Source: Muraenolepis orangiensis
Lineage: Eukaryota; Chordata; Actinopteri; Gadiformes; Muraenolepididae
DNA length: 64,000 bases
Assembly (NCBI GenBank): GCA_027704905.1
Contig: CM051005.1
Coordinates: forward strand, 14,842,016 to 14,906,015
Reading direction: 5' to 3'
The notes below the pieces were generated by a model. The model had not been told where the DNA came from. It saw only the letters and a list, made by a program, of their open reading frames with translations, and searched no databases. Numbering within the stretch: position 1 is the first letter of the stretch; the number at the start of each line of letters is the position of its first letter. Positions 14,527 through 46,200 of the stretch are shown piece by piece. A program made the translations under genes and the position numbers.

Positions 14527-17500
14527 TCACGGACTGCTCTCTTCGGGAAGCTTGGTCAGGATATCTACTCCGTCCGACGTGATGACCACCGTGTGTTCAA
14601 ACTGAGCAGACCTGCATACGTGAGACACAAGTAACCAGACACAAATCAAGTCAAATATCATATCTGATCCGTGATCTCATGTTAATTGAGGACGTGGTAC
14701 AATGTTTAATTGATAATCAAACATACATATGAGTGACAGTGTAGCAATGGTTGACCGTAACCGCTATCTCTTCGTTGGACAGGACACAAACATACCTTTT
14801 ATCATCTGCGGACACTGCCGTCCAGTTATCTCGCAGGATTCTAAACTTGGTGGATCCCTCTACTATTATGGGTTCTGTCAAGCAGAGAGGAGATGGTGAA
14901 ACGCAACATTTACAGGACATACAGGTACATGGTACAGGTTATTTAGAATGGGCACAGATGCTTGACTTACCTATTGTGAAGACCATGCCTTCGTCCATGG
15001 TCATGTCGTTGTCATTGGCTAACGAAAAAAAAAGGGAACCGCGTTAAAAATGAAATGCTATTGAACAAGCCCTTAATGGCAATAAAAAAAGGTTTTGACT
15101 GACTTCTAAAAACTTTATTTAAGTATATATTTGGAATGAACGACAAAATATACCATGGTGCCAGATTTCAGGATGGCCATGAAAGTAGGAGCCTATCCCA
15201 TGGCCAAGGAAATAGGGACACACGTCAAAGCCGCTTGTACGGGCGACCACACTGTAAAAAAGGCACAGCAAGACATTAGCCGCCACAAAGAAAGGAACAA
15301 ACAAAAAACACAGGAAAGAAAGAAAGAATATAGGAAGGGGAGATTGGGTACGCACTAGGAAAAGGCAGTATGACACTAGACAGGTAGGAAAAGGAGGTAG
15401 GAGGGTAGGTAGCAGCGAATACCTAATAGTGTTCCCTATGACGCAGAGCGGCGCGCCAGGTTTGCAAACGGCGATGGCTTCGTCTCGGCAACGTTTGGCC
15501 GTCTCCACCAGTCTCTGCCCCGGCTCGTCCACCTGGCCAATCAGGAAGGTTTCTGAGGTGTCGCCATGGTAACCCTCAAAGTAAACCTATTCAAGTAAAA
15601 AAAAAACAACAACAACAGGACACAGTTATTGACTGTAGATCCTTTTGCGTCAGAGCATTCCTATGACTTGTGTGTGTGTGTGCTTGTGTAACACCCAGTA
15701 AGGGCACATCAACTTACAGTCACATCAACGTTAATGATATCTCCATCTTGGAGTTGACGGCTGCAAGAAAAAATAAATAAAATAAATGGGAAAAAAACGT
15801 TCATTCATCAACATGAATGGAGATTATCTTGGACATTTAACTTTGATAGAATAGAACAAAGAATGGCCCCTTTTTTAACAATAAAAACAAATAATCAATA
15901 ATTCCAAAAAATAAATAAGGACTGTGAAACGCTTGCGTGTACTCGATGCATGCCTTACCTGTCCGGGATACCGTGGCACATAACGTTATTCACAGACGTA
16001 CAGACGGACTTGGGGAACCCCCCGTATCTGAGAGGGGAGGGGTACGCGTTGTGTTTGATCGCCTCTTGGTGGACGATGTAGTCAATCTCATCTGTTGTCA
16101 TGCCGACCTAAAAAATAAAAAACAACAGGACAAATGCAACAGAGACAGGGGATAGGGTGGGAGAAGTTGACTCAATATTATTGTCCATGGCTATCATATA
16201 AAATACAAACTACTGAGATAACCCAGTTTTGTATCCAAACACATTTGCACACACTAAGATGTGTACTTTCATAATTCCAGATGAGGCATTAGGGGACGCG
16301 TGCATAAGACCTACCTTTAAACAACGTCCAGCCAGTAGCAACACTTTTCTCGCCAGCTGGCAGGCTTTGGTCATCCCCTCGATTTGCTCCTGGTCTTTGA
16401 GCTCTATGTAGTCGGGCCATTGTGGGACCACCGCACTGCCAATATAGTTAGGTCGCACTATGTGCTTTGGAAAGGATAGACAGAGAGAGAGACAGAGAGA
16501 GATTATGTTAAAAACTAATTTTTGTGACCAGTGATCTAGTTCAACTTCGGTGATCCGTCATACCATGACGTGATTGGCATTACATTACAGTCATTTAGCA
16601 GACGCTTTTATCCAAAGCGACTTACAATAGTGTGTTTCAACAAAGGAAGGTAAAAGAACAACTCGTCACTAGAAGTCAAAAGTACATTTAATTCCAAGCA
16701 ACTCTCCAAGAACTGAGTCAGTGCTCAGGTAAAAGTACAACACGTTCAGGTGAAAGTACAATAAGGTAAAAGTACAAAAGATCATCAGTACAATCAGTTG
16801 GGATTGTGTAAAAAATGTTTAAGAAAATACTAAACCCACATAAGGCAAGTGCACACAAAACAGAGAAGTATTTTAATAAAATGTACCTTTAAAGACATGT
16901 CCCTAAGCTATATACATGACACGGCCAAAGGTCAGCAGACGCCCCTTCAAATTATTAAGTTCAGGTGTTTCTGCCACACCCAATGCTAACAAAGTGCATA
17001 AATCCAGCATGACCTCCCACAGACAAACATTTTGAATTCAGTTGTACAAAGTTAAAAGCCTTACAAGTAGTCGACCATGCAAACTCACAGAGAAGGGCCA
17101 GTGAGTGCTTAAGCATGTCCATATTAAATGCCCGTGGTTTTTGAAGGGGAAGTCCAACAAGATCATAAAGGTGTGACGGTCAGGTGTCTCACTGACTTTT
17201 GGCCATATAGTGTATGTTGTGTTTTGCCCTTTGTTTGTACCTTGGGAACGGGGTAAGCAGGCTTGACGGAAGCAGGCCGAACAACATACGGAGGATCAGT
17301 ATTCCACCACTTCCAGAAGAACCTTCTGTGTTGTTGTTGTTGTCGTCGTAGGACCGTAGGCCCGCATAGCCCCAGAGCACCGGTCCTCCGGAGGAACCCT
17401 CCCAGCCCTGGAGACAAGACACAACCGGCTGATGACACGTCGTTTCCCACCAACGCGAACCTAGTTCTAGCTCTGGGCTGGTGCTAGAACCGGTTCGCTG

Positions 17501-17847
17501 TCTAAGAACCGGTTTTCGTTTCCACCGACTAGAGGACTGTGACTAAACAACAGTCCCAGCTTGTTCTTCTTGTGGGGGAGAAATGACACACAAGATGCCC
17601 TTAACGTACGTTTTCGTAGCAAGGCTTGTTTACCATGTGATACAACTAGTGTTTAAGCTGACACCCGGTTAGCACCAAAGGATCATTGTATACTAATACA
17701 AATATATATATATATATACACACATATATTTGGAACCAGAATGATTAATTTGAGTACTGACCTGCACACAAAACTACACTGCAAATTACAAAAAAGACCA
17801 AAAGGACTAAATACCCCACCCATTATGGGTGCAGCAGCAACAGCCAG

Positions 17848-17878
<31 letters not shown>

Positions 17879-18337
17879 AACGTTTTTTAACAAGGACCAG
17901 GGAAGCTATTCCATCTGTTGCATGCCCAAACTAGCCTCTGCTGACCCCCACACAAATGTCACCGGCAGTAAACACATGCAAGTGACTCCGCCTACGTGTC
18001 AGATCACTAAACGCGCATACACAAAGCACAAGGAAGTCGGATTCCTTATATATATATATATATATATATTACACAAATATAACAGGAGGATCCTTCGGTG
18101 CTAACAGGGTGTGTCATCGGTAGAAGTCGCTGGGGTCCTGACTCCAGACACGCGTCGCCTGCATCGATAGCTGTTCCGATGATATGCTATTCTGAACACG
18201 ACCAAGCAATATATATAGATATATATACATGCAATAAATATAAATAACGCGAACGCTACAATGGCTGAGTGTCGGGGGAAAGAACAGTGAGCATTACCTG
18301 CTTTCGACACAAAGCCTACAACACAGGGCGCCGCCAT
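14527..18337 (-). CDS. metap1d: Methionine aminopeptidase 1D, mitochondrial
   Basis: Removes the initiator methionine from proteins made in mitochondria, using a dinuclear metal centre. The coding exons in transcript order are 18337-18298, 17407-17241, 16464-16315, 16107-15959, 15760-15718, 15586-15423, 15251-15154, 15018-14971, 14874-14796 and 14611-14527. Phases close to give 340 aa; the human protein has 335. Residues 1-69 are Arg/Gln-rich without acids, as expected of a mitochondrial presequence, and include a Gln4 run. The type-I aminopeptidase fold follows, with the expected metal ligands Asp181 and Asp192 (VDVTVYFEGYHGD), His255 (GHGIGSYFHGHP), Glu287 (FTIEPI) and Glu318 (SAQFEHT). The start ATG (18335-18337) precedes MAAP, as in the human protein. 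The gene is divergent from slc25a12. A SINE-like element sits in intron 3 and a TIR element in intron 1. Identification rests on remembered human METAP1D and is secure; exact splice sites are by eye. Confidence 0.95.
16581..16760 (-). mobile_element. SINE-like repeat in metap1d intron 2
   Basis: The plus strand reads TCATTTAGCAGACGCTTTTA then TCCAAAGCGACTTACAAT, the reverse complement of the L2-type tail. It continues through blocks homologous to the element at 11320-11485. It lies between metap1d exons ending at 16464 and 17241. Confidence 0.7.
17659..18116. mobile_element. Non-autonomous element with terminal inverted repeats
   Basis: The left end GACACCCGGTTAGCACCAAA is mirrored at 18089-18116 (GGTGCTAACAGGGTGTGTC) with few mismatches, so these look like terminal inverted repeats of about 25 bp. 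The roughly 350-bp interior recurs in inverted orientation at 21780-22100. The interior has no convincing coding frame. It is inside metap1d intron 1. Family assignment is unclear. Confidence 0.6.
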
Positions 18338-18689
18338 TGTTTTTAAGTCACGTGTTATCAATACCAAAATAGATCATTTGCATAAAATAACTTTGAACTT
18401 GATTATTTTTCTGAAACAGCCTAGTTAAAACTACAGAACAATGTTATAGGTCATTGTGTTATAGTCATGTGCTATGAATACGAACATAGATAATTCGGCT
18501 ACAACTATACACTTTTTTTTTGTGAAACGGCTAATTAAGTTAAAACAACAGTACAATATAATAGGTCATTTTAATGTTTAACGTTTCTCTATTTTAATGA
18601 GCTCTCAGATCCCGTTGAGAGGACAGGGGGGCGTGTCGCGTTTGGGACTGAATGACCCTAGTCTGAATGAATGAAAGAATGAATAATAA

Positions 18690-19140
18690 GTGGGTGTCAA
18701 TGTAGTCTTCTGCTGCTCGAAGTTAAACATTCATTCACACACGTCCGTTAGACGTGTGGAACAGGCAGATGTAGGCAGGTGTACAGCCTACATCTTCAGG
18801 GCTCTGGCTCCACAGTGGTGGAATGAACTCCCGTCTCATGCGAGGACGGCAGAGTCCCTCGCCAGCTTCCTGCAAGAGACTCAAGACCCACCTGGGTTCA
18901 GAGTCCACCTGGACTCTCCATGAACCCTCTTTTTCCTTTGTGAACCCCTAACTTGCTTAAGTCCTGACATTAATAGCTCTCAGCATGTTGTATAGTCTAG
19001 CAAGTGTATATCCTTAATGTTGATAACACGCTCTTATCACAGCTACTTAAGCGATCATCTTGTTAATATGAATGCTTGTGAAGCTTTGGATAAAAGCGTC
19101 TGCCAAATGTCCTAAATGTAAATGTAATGTAAATGTAAAT
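18690..19140 (+). mobile_element. 5'-truncated LINE, 3' end
   Basis: A short frame at 18780-18920 reads FRALAPQWWNELPSHART then AESLASFLQETQ, the kind of C-terminal segment found in L2-like LINE reverse transcriptases of fish. It is followed by a non-coding 3' region ending GCTTTGGATAAAAGCGTCTG then CCAAATG and a TAAATG-type tail. The reverse transcriptase core is absent, so this is a dead fragment. It lies in the metap1d-slc25a12 intergenic region. Confidence 0.75.
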
Positions 19141-19248
19141 ATATAATGACTAAAACGCACACATTACCGTGAACAACGTTTATCCATCCAGACATGCATA
19201 CCAATGCGGTCATTTCAACGTGTCTTCTACCAATATATCAGTACAATA

Positions 19249-19340
19249 ATCTGAATCCGAATCCGAATCAGCCTTTATTGTACAAATAACTCGTCGAGCA
19301 ATCCCCACGGTCACTCTTACAATCCACTCTCAAAGCACTC
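19249..19340 (-). mobile_element. LINE/SINE tail fragment
   Basis: GAATCCGAATCCGAATCAGC followed by CTTTATTGTACAAATAA resembles the common teleost GAATCAGAATCAGCTTTATT-type retroelement 3' end in reverse orientation. Only a short stretch remains. Confidence 0.45.
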
Positions 19341-19627
19341 GATAGCGATTACCCTTTTGTTTGTTTGTTTTGTTTACAGATGGACCTCCAACAGTAGACC
19401 TGGTTATGTACGTATTGACATATAGGTCAGCTTAGGACACATTGACTGTTAGTGAACCCACGTCCCAAGAGGGTCATTGAGATCAACTATCTCGCCAACT
19501 CGTTAGAAAGTACTAGCAGTACAGCCCATTCTTACGTCATCTTCTAGTCTAGTGAACCCAGACGCCTTATCTTGTCGGGACACAATAACACTACAGACAC
19601 TAAACTAATATGCGTGACATAACATGT

Positions 19628-19629
<2 letters not shown>

Positions 19630-19703
<74 letters not shown>
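19630..19703. repeat. (AC)n microsatellite
   Basis: A pure AC array between two retroelement fragments upstream of slc25a12. Confidence 0.97.
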
Positions 19704-19706
<3 letters not shown>

Positions 19707-19805
19707 TGACATGTACAACACCGACATGTGGTCTGTGGAACATGCAGGTGCCTATACATATATAAATTACTAAAAACGTACCAACATACCACGCACACTT
19801 AAAAC

Positions 19806-20395
19806 AGTCAAGTCAAGTCAAGTGTATTGTCACTTCACAGTTTACACAAGTATAAAGCAGTGAGTGAAAATCGTATGTGCAATACCAGACGACAGACAGC
19901 AGTTATAAAAGTAAGATAAAATAGAATAAAAACTGAATAGAATAAAATGTTAAAATAAAAATGCAATTTATAAAATGCAATATATCGGCACAGAAAAATA
20001 GCAATACGTATATATAAATCAATGTAATAAAATATACATTGTTATATGCTATACGCCCTTGTTCAGCAGCCTGATGGCCTGACTGTGGAAGCTATCTCTA
20101 AGCCTATTTGTACGGCACTTGATACTGCGGTATCGCCTGCCTGACGGTAACAGTGAGTACAGTTGGTGGCTGGGGTGGGCAATGTCTTTTATGATGCGTT
20201 TGGCCTTGGCCACGCACCGCTGGTTGTATATATCCAGGAGGGAGGGGAGCTCACCTGGGCCGACATACTGGGCCGTCCGCACCACCCTTTGAAGCGCTCT
20301 GCGCTCGAGCGCGGTGCAGTTCCCGTACCAGGCGGTGATACACCCTGTACGAACACTCTCCATGGTGCCGGTAGTGTCATAGTGTGTAAACAAAT
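19806..20395 (-). mobile_element. 5'-truncated non-LTR retrotransposon, C-terminal coding remnant
   Basis: On the minus strand an open frame (20393-20049) reads as the extreme C-terminus of a fish LINE polyprotein, with SVRTGCITAWYGNCTALERR, ALQRVVRTAQ, LLPSGRRYRSIKCRTNRLRD and a terminal SFHSQAIRLLNKG. The frame continues into a non-coding 3' end whose last bases are the reverse complement of AGTCAAGTCAAGTCAAGTGT. Endonuclease and reverse transcriptase core domains are missing, so it is an inactive 5'-truncated insertion ending about 180 bp upstream of the slc25a12 start codon. Confidence 0.75.
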
Positions 20396-20499
20396 GTTAC
20401 ACAGTAGGTGAAAACAGTGTGCTCCCAGGATGCCTCGGATCCCCCACCACGTCATTCCCACCGTATTATGAATCCCCCACCCGACCGACCAGCCTCCGA

Positions 20500-20578
20500 A
20501 AAGACGTCCAAAGGCGCGCGCGCGCGCGCATCGCATCGCTCGCTCGTCGCTCGTAACCGTCCGTGACGTCACACCAGC
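20500..20578 (+). promoter_or_regulatory. Candidate slc25a12 promoter/5'UTR with full CRE
   Basis: A CpG-dense block with a (GC)n run at about 20513-20528, followed by a perfect palindromic cAMP-response element TGACGTCA at 20564-20571, seven bases before the start ATG. No TATA box is visible. The site may lie in the promoter or in the 5'UTR, depending on where transcription starts. Confidence 0.5.
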
Positions 20579-29661
<9,083 letters not shown>

Positions 29662-29724
29662 AGGCTCCGGCCTGGCCCTTCGTGTCACCTGTCGCCCTGT
29701 CTCCACCACCACCATCATTACTAC

Positions 29725-29866
<142 letters not shown>

Positions 29867-30626
29867 TAATGCACTCCACGGGGAGCCATGAGACGGAAGA
29901 ACAAAGAAACTACGCCGGGGTGTGACGGAGGAGCTCCACCCGAGGTCAGGTGTGTGTGTGTGTGGTCGACAGAGCTCCAGCTGTGCTGCGTCTTCAGTGG
30001 CTGCATGTGTCCTTATCCACTCCCATTATTTCCCCCGAATCCCTGACCATTTGTAAAATAAAAATAAAAGTAAGGAAAGAAGGAAAACACTTCAACTATA
30101 GAGAGAGACAAACGTTAGCAGTTTTTTTTTGTTTTTGTCTCGCTCATGATTAGCTTATATATATATATATATATAAACATATATTTGATTTGTTTTTCTG
30201 TCTGATGCGCAGTGTGAGTAGGACTTCTCTGATTGGACAGCGAGCGTGGAGGGGGAGGGGCTTCTTAGAGCAAAGGTGTGTGTCGAGGCTCTTGTCTTGA
30301 TTTGGCCCGTGCAATGACTGTACATATTGTAGATCTGTACAGAGACGCCACAGTTATGCAAAGAGAAACAGCGAAATGGATTCTTGCAGGGAATGTTTGC
30401 TTTGCCTTGGCTTTTAAAGACATAAAAAGTGTGTTATAGTTGGGACGCTACGGAAATGTTGAGAAGATGGTTTGGCCTTGATCTCTGAGAATCACTCTTA
30501 CTGATGTACAGATATTTTTCATTTAGTTGTTTTCTTGACAAGCAAAAAAATTTAATCACCATGGGTAAATTAGCTGATAATAAATTTAATGTATATCAAT
30601 GCCTTCATTGTACTGTATTTTATGGA

Positions 30627-30632
30627 AATAAA
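30627..30632 (+). other. Candidate poly(A) signal of slc25a12
   Basis: AATAAA about 970 bp after the stop codon; further candidates lie at about 30057 and 30579. It is the last canonical hexamer before the convergent dync1i2 signal. Confidence 0.5.
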
Positions 30633-30661
30633 TCATCCATATTAATTTTAACCAGGCTGAT

Positions 30662-30667
30662 TTTATT
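30662..30667 (-). other. Candidate poly(A) signal of dync1i2
   Basis: The plus strand TTTATT at this position is AATAAA on the minus strand, about 1.27 kb after the dync1i2 stop. Confidence 0.45.
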
Positions 30668-31940
30668 TCAATGACATGGAAGTGGGGGGGGGTACAATGT
30701 CTGGTCGTCTTTTACATGGTTGTTTCTTTCATACATTGCCATTTGCCAATATGATAACATCTTGAGCTTAACTGGTCAAATGTACAATTTCAACATCATT
30801 GTGTGCTAGGTTGTATAATAACCAGACCGCATTTTACTTCCAAGAAAAGGAAAAAGTTCTTAAGTCTTAATAGGCTCTCTAAAAGGGGACCGGTCAGGGA
30901 AACTGTTGATTTACTATTCAATACTCTGAAAAAAAAACCACCATAGACCATAAAAACTGAAAAATCATAACGGTAGTGTCAACACATTCAAGGAAATGTT
31001 AGGACAGGTTTTTTTTCTTTCCGCCAAGTAACTAAACTCTTGGCTGTAGTGCTAAGATCAAATGTATATATATATATATATATACACATACACACACACC
31101 ACTTCAGCCTAACACCGCTCAAAGCAACAGGTTGTGTTACAGTACGTGAAAATAATAAATGCAAAAAGCTGAATAAATATTAAATATAGTGATTAAAACT
31201 CAAAAGGATAACGCTCAAGTCGTGCACAGGCCCAGAGTGTGTCAGTGTATATGAACTCAAAGCAACGTTGGAATGGTTCGACGGCGGAGAAGCGTTAGCT
31301 AGTGCTAACAAAAATCGCAAAAAACACTCAAATCCTCCACCGGGGTGTGTAGCGGTAGACGCACGGCGGAATATTAAAACATGTAAAAACACTCAAATGG
31401 TAATAAAAAGGTGCGAGTACAAAGGGTTTTGCATATTTAAAAAAAGAGCTCGAGAAGATTGAGGTTTTTTTTAAAAGAGTGCATCGTCTCCGAACTGAAA
31501 CCCCGATGACGCCGGGGATACAGAGCTAGAACGGACAGAAAAGGGACTCCACCTTCACACCGTGAACCGCAGCCACTACTCGGGTGGCCGCACCTTCCAT
31601 TCAACTGCCGTTCCCATCAATTATTTTCAAATCGAACCCATTAACCACTTGCTTTCGGCAGCTACATTACGAAACACATCCGTAACTCCTTACACATTCT
31701 GAACTGGTCCTGTCCACCCAAAAAGAAAAAGAAAAAAATCCACCTAAAATCGTTTTTGTTTTTTGTTTGTGATGGTGGTGGATTTTCTGTTCTGGCCGTT
31801 CTAGCTTTGTAGCGCGTCGTCTCCGGTTCAGCCGGCGGTCGGGATGGGTTATTAGTGTTAAAGTCAGTGGTGAAGTTGAAGCTAAAGAGGCTGCCGGCAG
31901 ACGGCGGCGGTGCGGTGCGGCGTGCGGCAGCGCCCCCCCC

Positions 31941-40506
<8,566 letters not shown>

Positions 40507-40599
40507 CCTGCAGGCAGGGCAGGCAGGGCAGGCAGGGAGGGAGAACAGGAGGGAGGATGTGGAAGGGTGGGAGGGAGGTTAAGGCGGGCGGGACAGAGA

Positions 40600-41749
40600 G
40601 AGGGAGGGGCCGAGAAAAGGAAGGAGGGGTGGGACATTAGCATAGAACAATAAAAATCACGTACTAAGCGGAACGTGTTACATAACAAGGTTAACTCGCT
40701 GTTGTTTAAGTACTGTTATTTAGGCTGTATGTAAGTTGTGGCGCTGTAATGAGACATGTCCAATGTACGCATGCCATGAGTCAATGTTTTACAAGTACAT
40801 CTATGCATTATTATTTATCATGTATCAATAAAAGTTAACACAGTACTGTAGTACATTAAGGGTTTACTCTCACATAAAAGTAAACGATTGAACATGGCCT
40901 GCATTGCCATGATTATTATTATCATAATGACTGAGCTGTGTTAAAATGATCTCATGTCATTATAACGGAGACTTGCGGGAGCCTCAGGGCGCGGTGGTGT
41001 TAGTCCAGAGTCACACTGGAGACATGTGAACACAAGACATGGGAGAACACAAAGTCTTCTTTATCGTGTCTCCATACAAGAAAAACGTTTCAAGAGAAAA
41101 ATGATTCAACGTGTAATGTAATGTAGTTCTTACCATAAATACAAATACACCGTTTGGTCTATAATTCTCTATCCTTCCATGCAGCTGTGTTAGTAGGTTA
41201 CACAGCTCTTGTAGAACTGACTTTTTTTTGTAGGTTGTTTTGTATTGTCGATGTCTACTGTCTGGTCAGGTTGCAATACGAAATCTTAATATAAAGAGCA
41301 ATGGGTAGGCTATAACTATTAAGGGATGATTGTCATGAGGTTATAAGCAATACATAAATGTGTACAATGCACACAAATACAGCATTCAGCTGTTTTCTGA
41401 AACCTTATTGATGATTATGTAAACCACCACACCACACCACTCTTTTGTCATTGCTTGGCAGACTCAAGGAGTCTATATAACCGCGTCATAAAACTACACA
41501 TTTAGCCAAATAAAACAATACCGATTATTTTTTTCTGCATACGCAGTATATCAGTGTAAATGTATTTTAATTGATACGCTGGGGAACATAAAGGCGAAAC
41601 AGCTAGCTAGTTTAGCATGGTAATCCATCCTGTAAGGCCGGCTTGGAGTCGCCCTAACGGACCGCAGTATCATCGCTGGGAGAACCAACAACAAACCGAG
41701 CTATCCTGCATTATATTATGATTTAAAAAAAAAGGCAAACCGCATTTAC
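40600..41749. other. dync1i2 first intron
   Basis: AT-rich sequence without recognisable exons or repeats. An AGGCAGGGC tandem lies just upstream at 40512-40540. Confidence 0.5.
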
Positions 41750-41880
41750 CTGTTGTCAGATCTGGACCGTAAGACCGGTTTATATCGTAGTCCGTTTTAG
41801 TATGTGCTGTGTGAATAGCGGTGATGATGGTGAAGACTGGTGATGCTGGAAGTGACAGTTACACAGTCTTCTTCACTAGT
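41750..41880 (-). other. dync1i2: Probable untranslated first exon of dync1i2
   Basis: On the minus strand a good donor (CAACAG then GTAAATG) ends at 41750, upstream of the coding exon at 40506, whose acceptor (CTGCAG) leaves one base before the ATG. The 5' limit is a guess. No TATA box was seen. Confidence 0.4.
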
Positions 41881-42554
41881 GTGTTTTTTCCAGTAGGAAA
41901 CACCAGGGGGCGTTATGCCTCCCTCTAGAGGTTGGATACGGTCATTTAATATCAATAATTAATCCAAACGCTCTACTCTCTCTGTAATTGCTCTGGTCCT
42001 GCAATTTAGATGCAATTCATGTTTTATTTACACTACAGCACTCACCGTAATTTGTACTGAAAATTAGAATTGCTAGTGTAAATATCTTGTCTTGTTATAC
42101 TCTATAGGTTATATAATAATAATAGCCATGGGTCAATTATAGGAACAATAAGGTATAAGGATGATGATAATATGATAATAGCAAGATTCATTCGAGTGGG
42201 ACCTTCTTCTGGGGCCATCATGCAGCAGTTCTAACCACTGAGCTGGCTTCCCGTAACCACTTACACTTACACTATTAGCACTTTCTGGGTTTCTGGGTTA
42301 AAAAGCATTACTGGCTGTGGATTAGGTTTGCTGTGTATATGTACGTTTATTATTGTACAAAAACATTTAGACAGAATGTTCCATAGGTGTTTGATTCATC
42401 TTGTTTTCGTGCACATTTAATACATTTTCACCAGCTAATTATTTAATGAGGCGTTTTATTAAATTCTTTGTGTGTGTGTGTGTGTGTGTCGCAGTCACAG
42501 TCCTGTCCGGAATATATTAAAGCATTCTAGACAATCAGCCTCCTCGACGTTTAT

Positions 42555-44358
<1,804 letters not shown>

Positions 44359-44602
44359 CTGCGATTTCAAAGACCACGATGTTGGACACGAGTGAAAATA
44401 TCTCCATATTTCAAAGGTATTCGGTTATTATATACTTTGAATTGTTTTCTCAACTAATTACCTCCTCGTGCGGGAAGAACAAACTCTAGCATAGGGTTAT
44501 TATAAGCATGTTTTTTTTTCTTTATCTTAAAAGTAGACATATTACAGTTTAAAATCAAACGCATAAAGAAATCAACATAAACCGAGAAGTGCTACGCCTT
44601 AC

Positions 44603-44680
44603 CTCCCCTGGCCAGCTGTAGGACGCAGAGTGTTGGAGAATATGACTGTTTAATAAATACACTTCGTGTCGCTTATAATT
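44603..44680 (-). promoter_or_regulatory. Probable 5'UTR exon and promoter of the actinodin-like gene
   Basis: The minus strand carries a strong donor (GGGGAG then GTAAGG) ending at 44603. An AATTATAAG motif lies at about 44671-44679, at a plausible TATA-box distance upstream of a short first exon. Exact transcription start is inferred. Confidence 0.4.
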
Positions 44681-45827
44681 GGGGCGATTTCATTGGCTGT
44701 CGACTCGAGTGGCTCCGCCCCCAAATACAGTTTCCGAGGTGGAAGAGCTCGTTAGAGCAGACAACTAGGCTGTGAACCATATGAAATAGTCATAAAATGT
44801 CTAACTTCAAAACAAACCAGGGTCCTTGTAAAGTCTTAACAGCTGTGCTCCACACGAGTTTGCTTGGGTTTCTGACCGTGTGGGTGATTCACGACACTGA
44901 TCAAAGTAATTTACATGTGTAGGCCAAGTGTGTCTGCAAAAGGTCAAACTGAAGATTAATGAGATTGGTTGTAGTTCATTTTACAAACGAAGCATGATGA
45001 AAACAACATTGAAGGAAGCACTTCCTAAGTCATGACACAACATGCCAGCCAGCTTAAAAAGGAAAAGAAAACCCCTGTCCAAAAACAGCTGGGTAAAAAT
45101 GTAGGGGGTCTCTGTCAACGGCTGTTTCAAGGGAGAAATATGTTGGAATTATGGGCTGGTTTGAAGTCTACTATATAATTCCTGCTTGCAACTCATGGGA
45201 AGTGTATTTTAAAAGTGTCTACCACTTGAACTGGAAGTTGACATGAAACAAAGCCTGGTCATTGAGAACCATAAGCCAACTGTGCTTGGCTAACATTGGT
45301 TCATATTCATTGACTACCTCTATCGCTCCTTCTCTATGTCCCTTCCCAGTTCAGATAACTTCAGAGAAAGCCTCAGAGGAAGGAACAATGAACACTGAAT
45401 CCAAGATCTTGACATGGAATTGAACATCATTGTTGAACCCGACTTACTATACCTACTATACTACTATACCCTGGCCGAATATATAGCCATATATAGTCTG
45501 TGGTACTTTGTTGTGTTTTGTTTTAAATGTCAAATTTTCCTCACAGTGTGTTGTCCACTTTTCACACAGCTCATTCCGACTCAATGTCTGTGATCCCGGT
45601 CTCCAAAACCAGCCGGCGTTGCTGTGATCACAGAGTGTGTGGAGAGAGACACAGAGTCTGACAGACTCCACCAGGTGTGTCGTGGCGGACCACATACTGT
45701 AATTGCTGCACGCTGGCATGCCTCAAATGGAAGGGCTAATAGGACACTTGGTTCCCTTAAATCATAAGCCAACATGGGACCTGTTGACATGTCTTATGCT
45801 ACATAGCTCAAGAGCACTCTGATTCTA

Positions 45828-45960
45828 ATTCAAGATTCAAGATTCAAGATTTGGTACAATGGAATGCTTACTCCCCATTCCCTCCCACTATATACTATAC
45901 ACTATGTACTAAACTTATACACCAAACACTATACTAAACAATACTGTACACTATAAAAAG
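45828..45960. mobile_element. Retroelement remnant, second copy of the 34.8 kb block
   Basis: Triple ATTCAAGATTCAAG-type repeats precede TTGGTACAATGGAATGCTTA and CTCCCCATTCCCTCCC, shared with 34808-34960. The direct repeats resemble the tail end of a LINE. Confidence 0.6.
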
Positions 45961-46137
45961 AACAATAAAGTGACCGATGGATGATATATACATATATTGA
46001 ATTGTGCCAAAAGCTTTTAAAAATCTTTTTAAAGTGCCAAAGAGTGCAGCAGCATCATGAATACAGCGCAGGACAGTGCAGTATAGTACAATCGTATTGA
46101 CTGAATGTCCATCGGATGGATAAGAAGTTTCTGACAT

Positions 46138-46200
46138 CTACAGTACATTTAGTAATTTAGTCATCAGAAACTTGTATCCAAAGTGACTTGTATGTATACT
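46138..46200 (-). mobile_element. Degenerate L2-type tail
   Basis: TACATTTAGTAATTTAGTCA then CTTGTATCCAAAGTGACTTG corresponds to the reverse-oriented tail found at 16583-16640. Confidence 0.5.

Noticed and set aside
18690..20395. Possible host genes from short frames with conserved-looking residues (PQWWNELP, LLPSGRRYRS)
   Set aside because: These are C-terminal fragments of LINE polyproteins with no upstream domains, in interspersed repeats.
45456..45790. Open frames of 69-87 codons in the intergenic region
   Set aside because: No recognisable domain, no splice context and no similarity that I recall.
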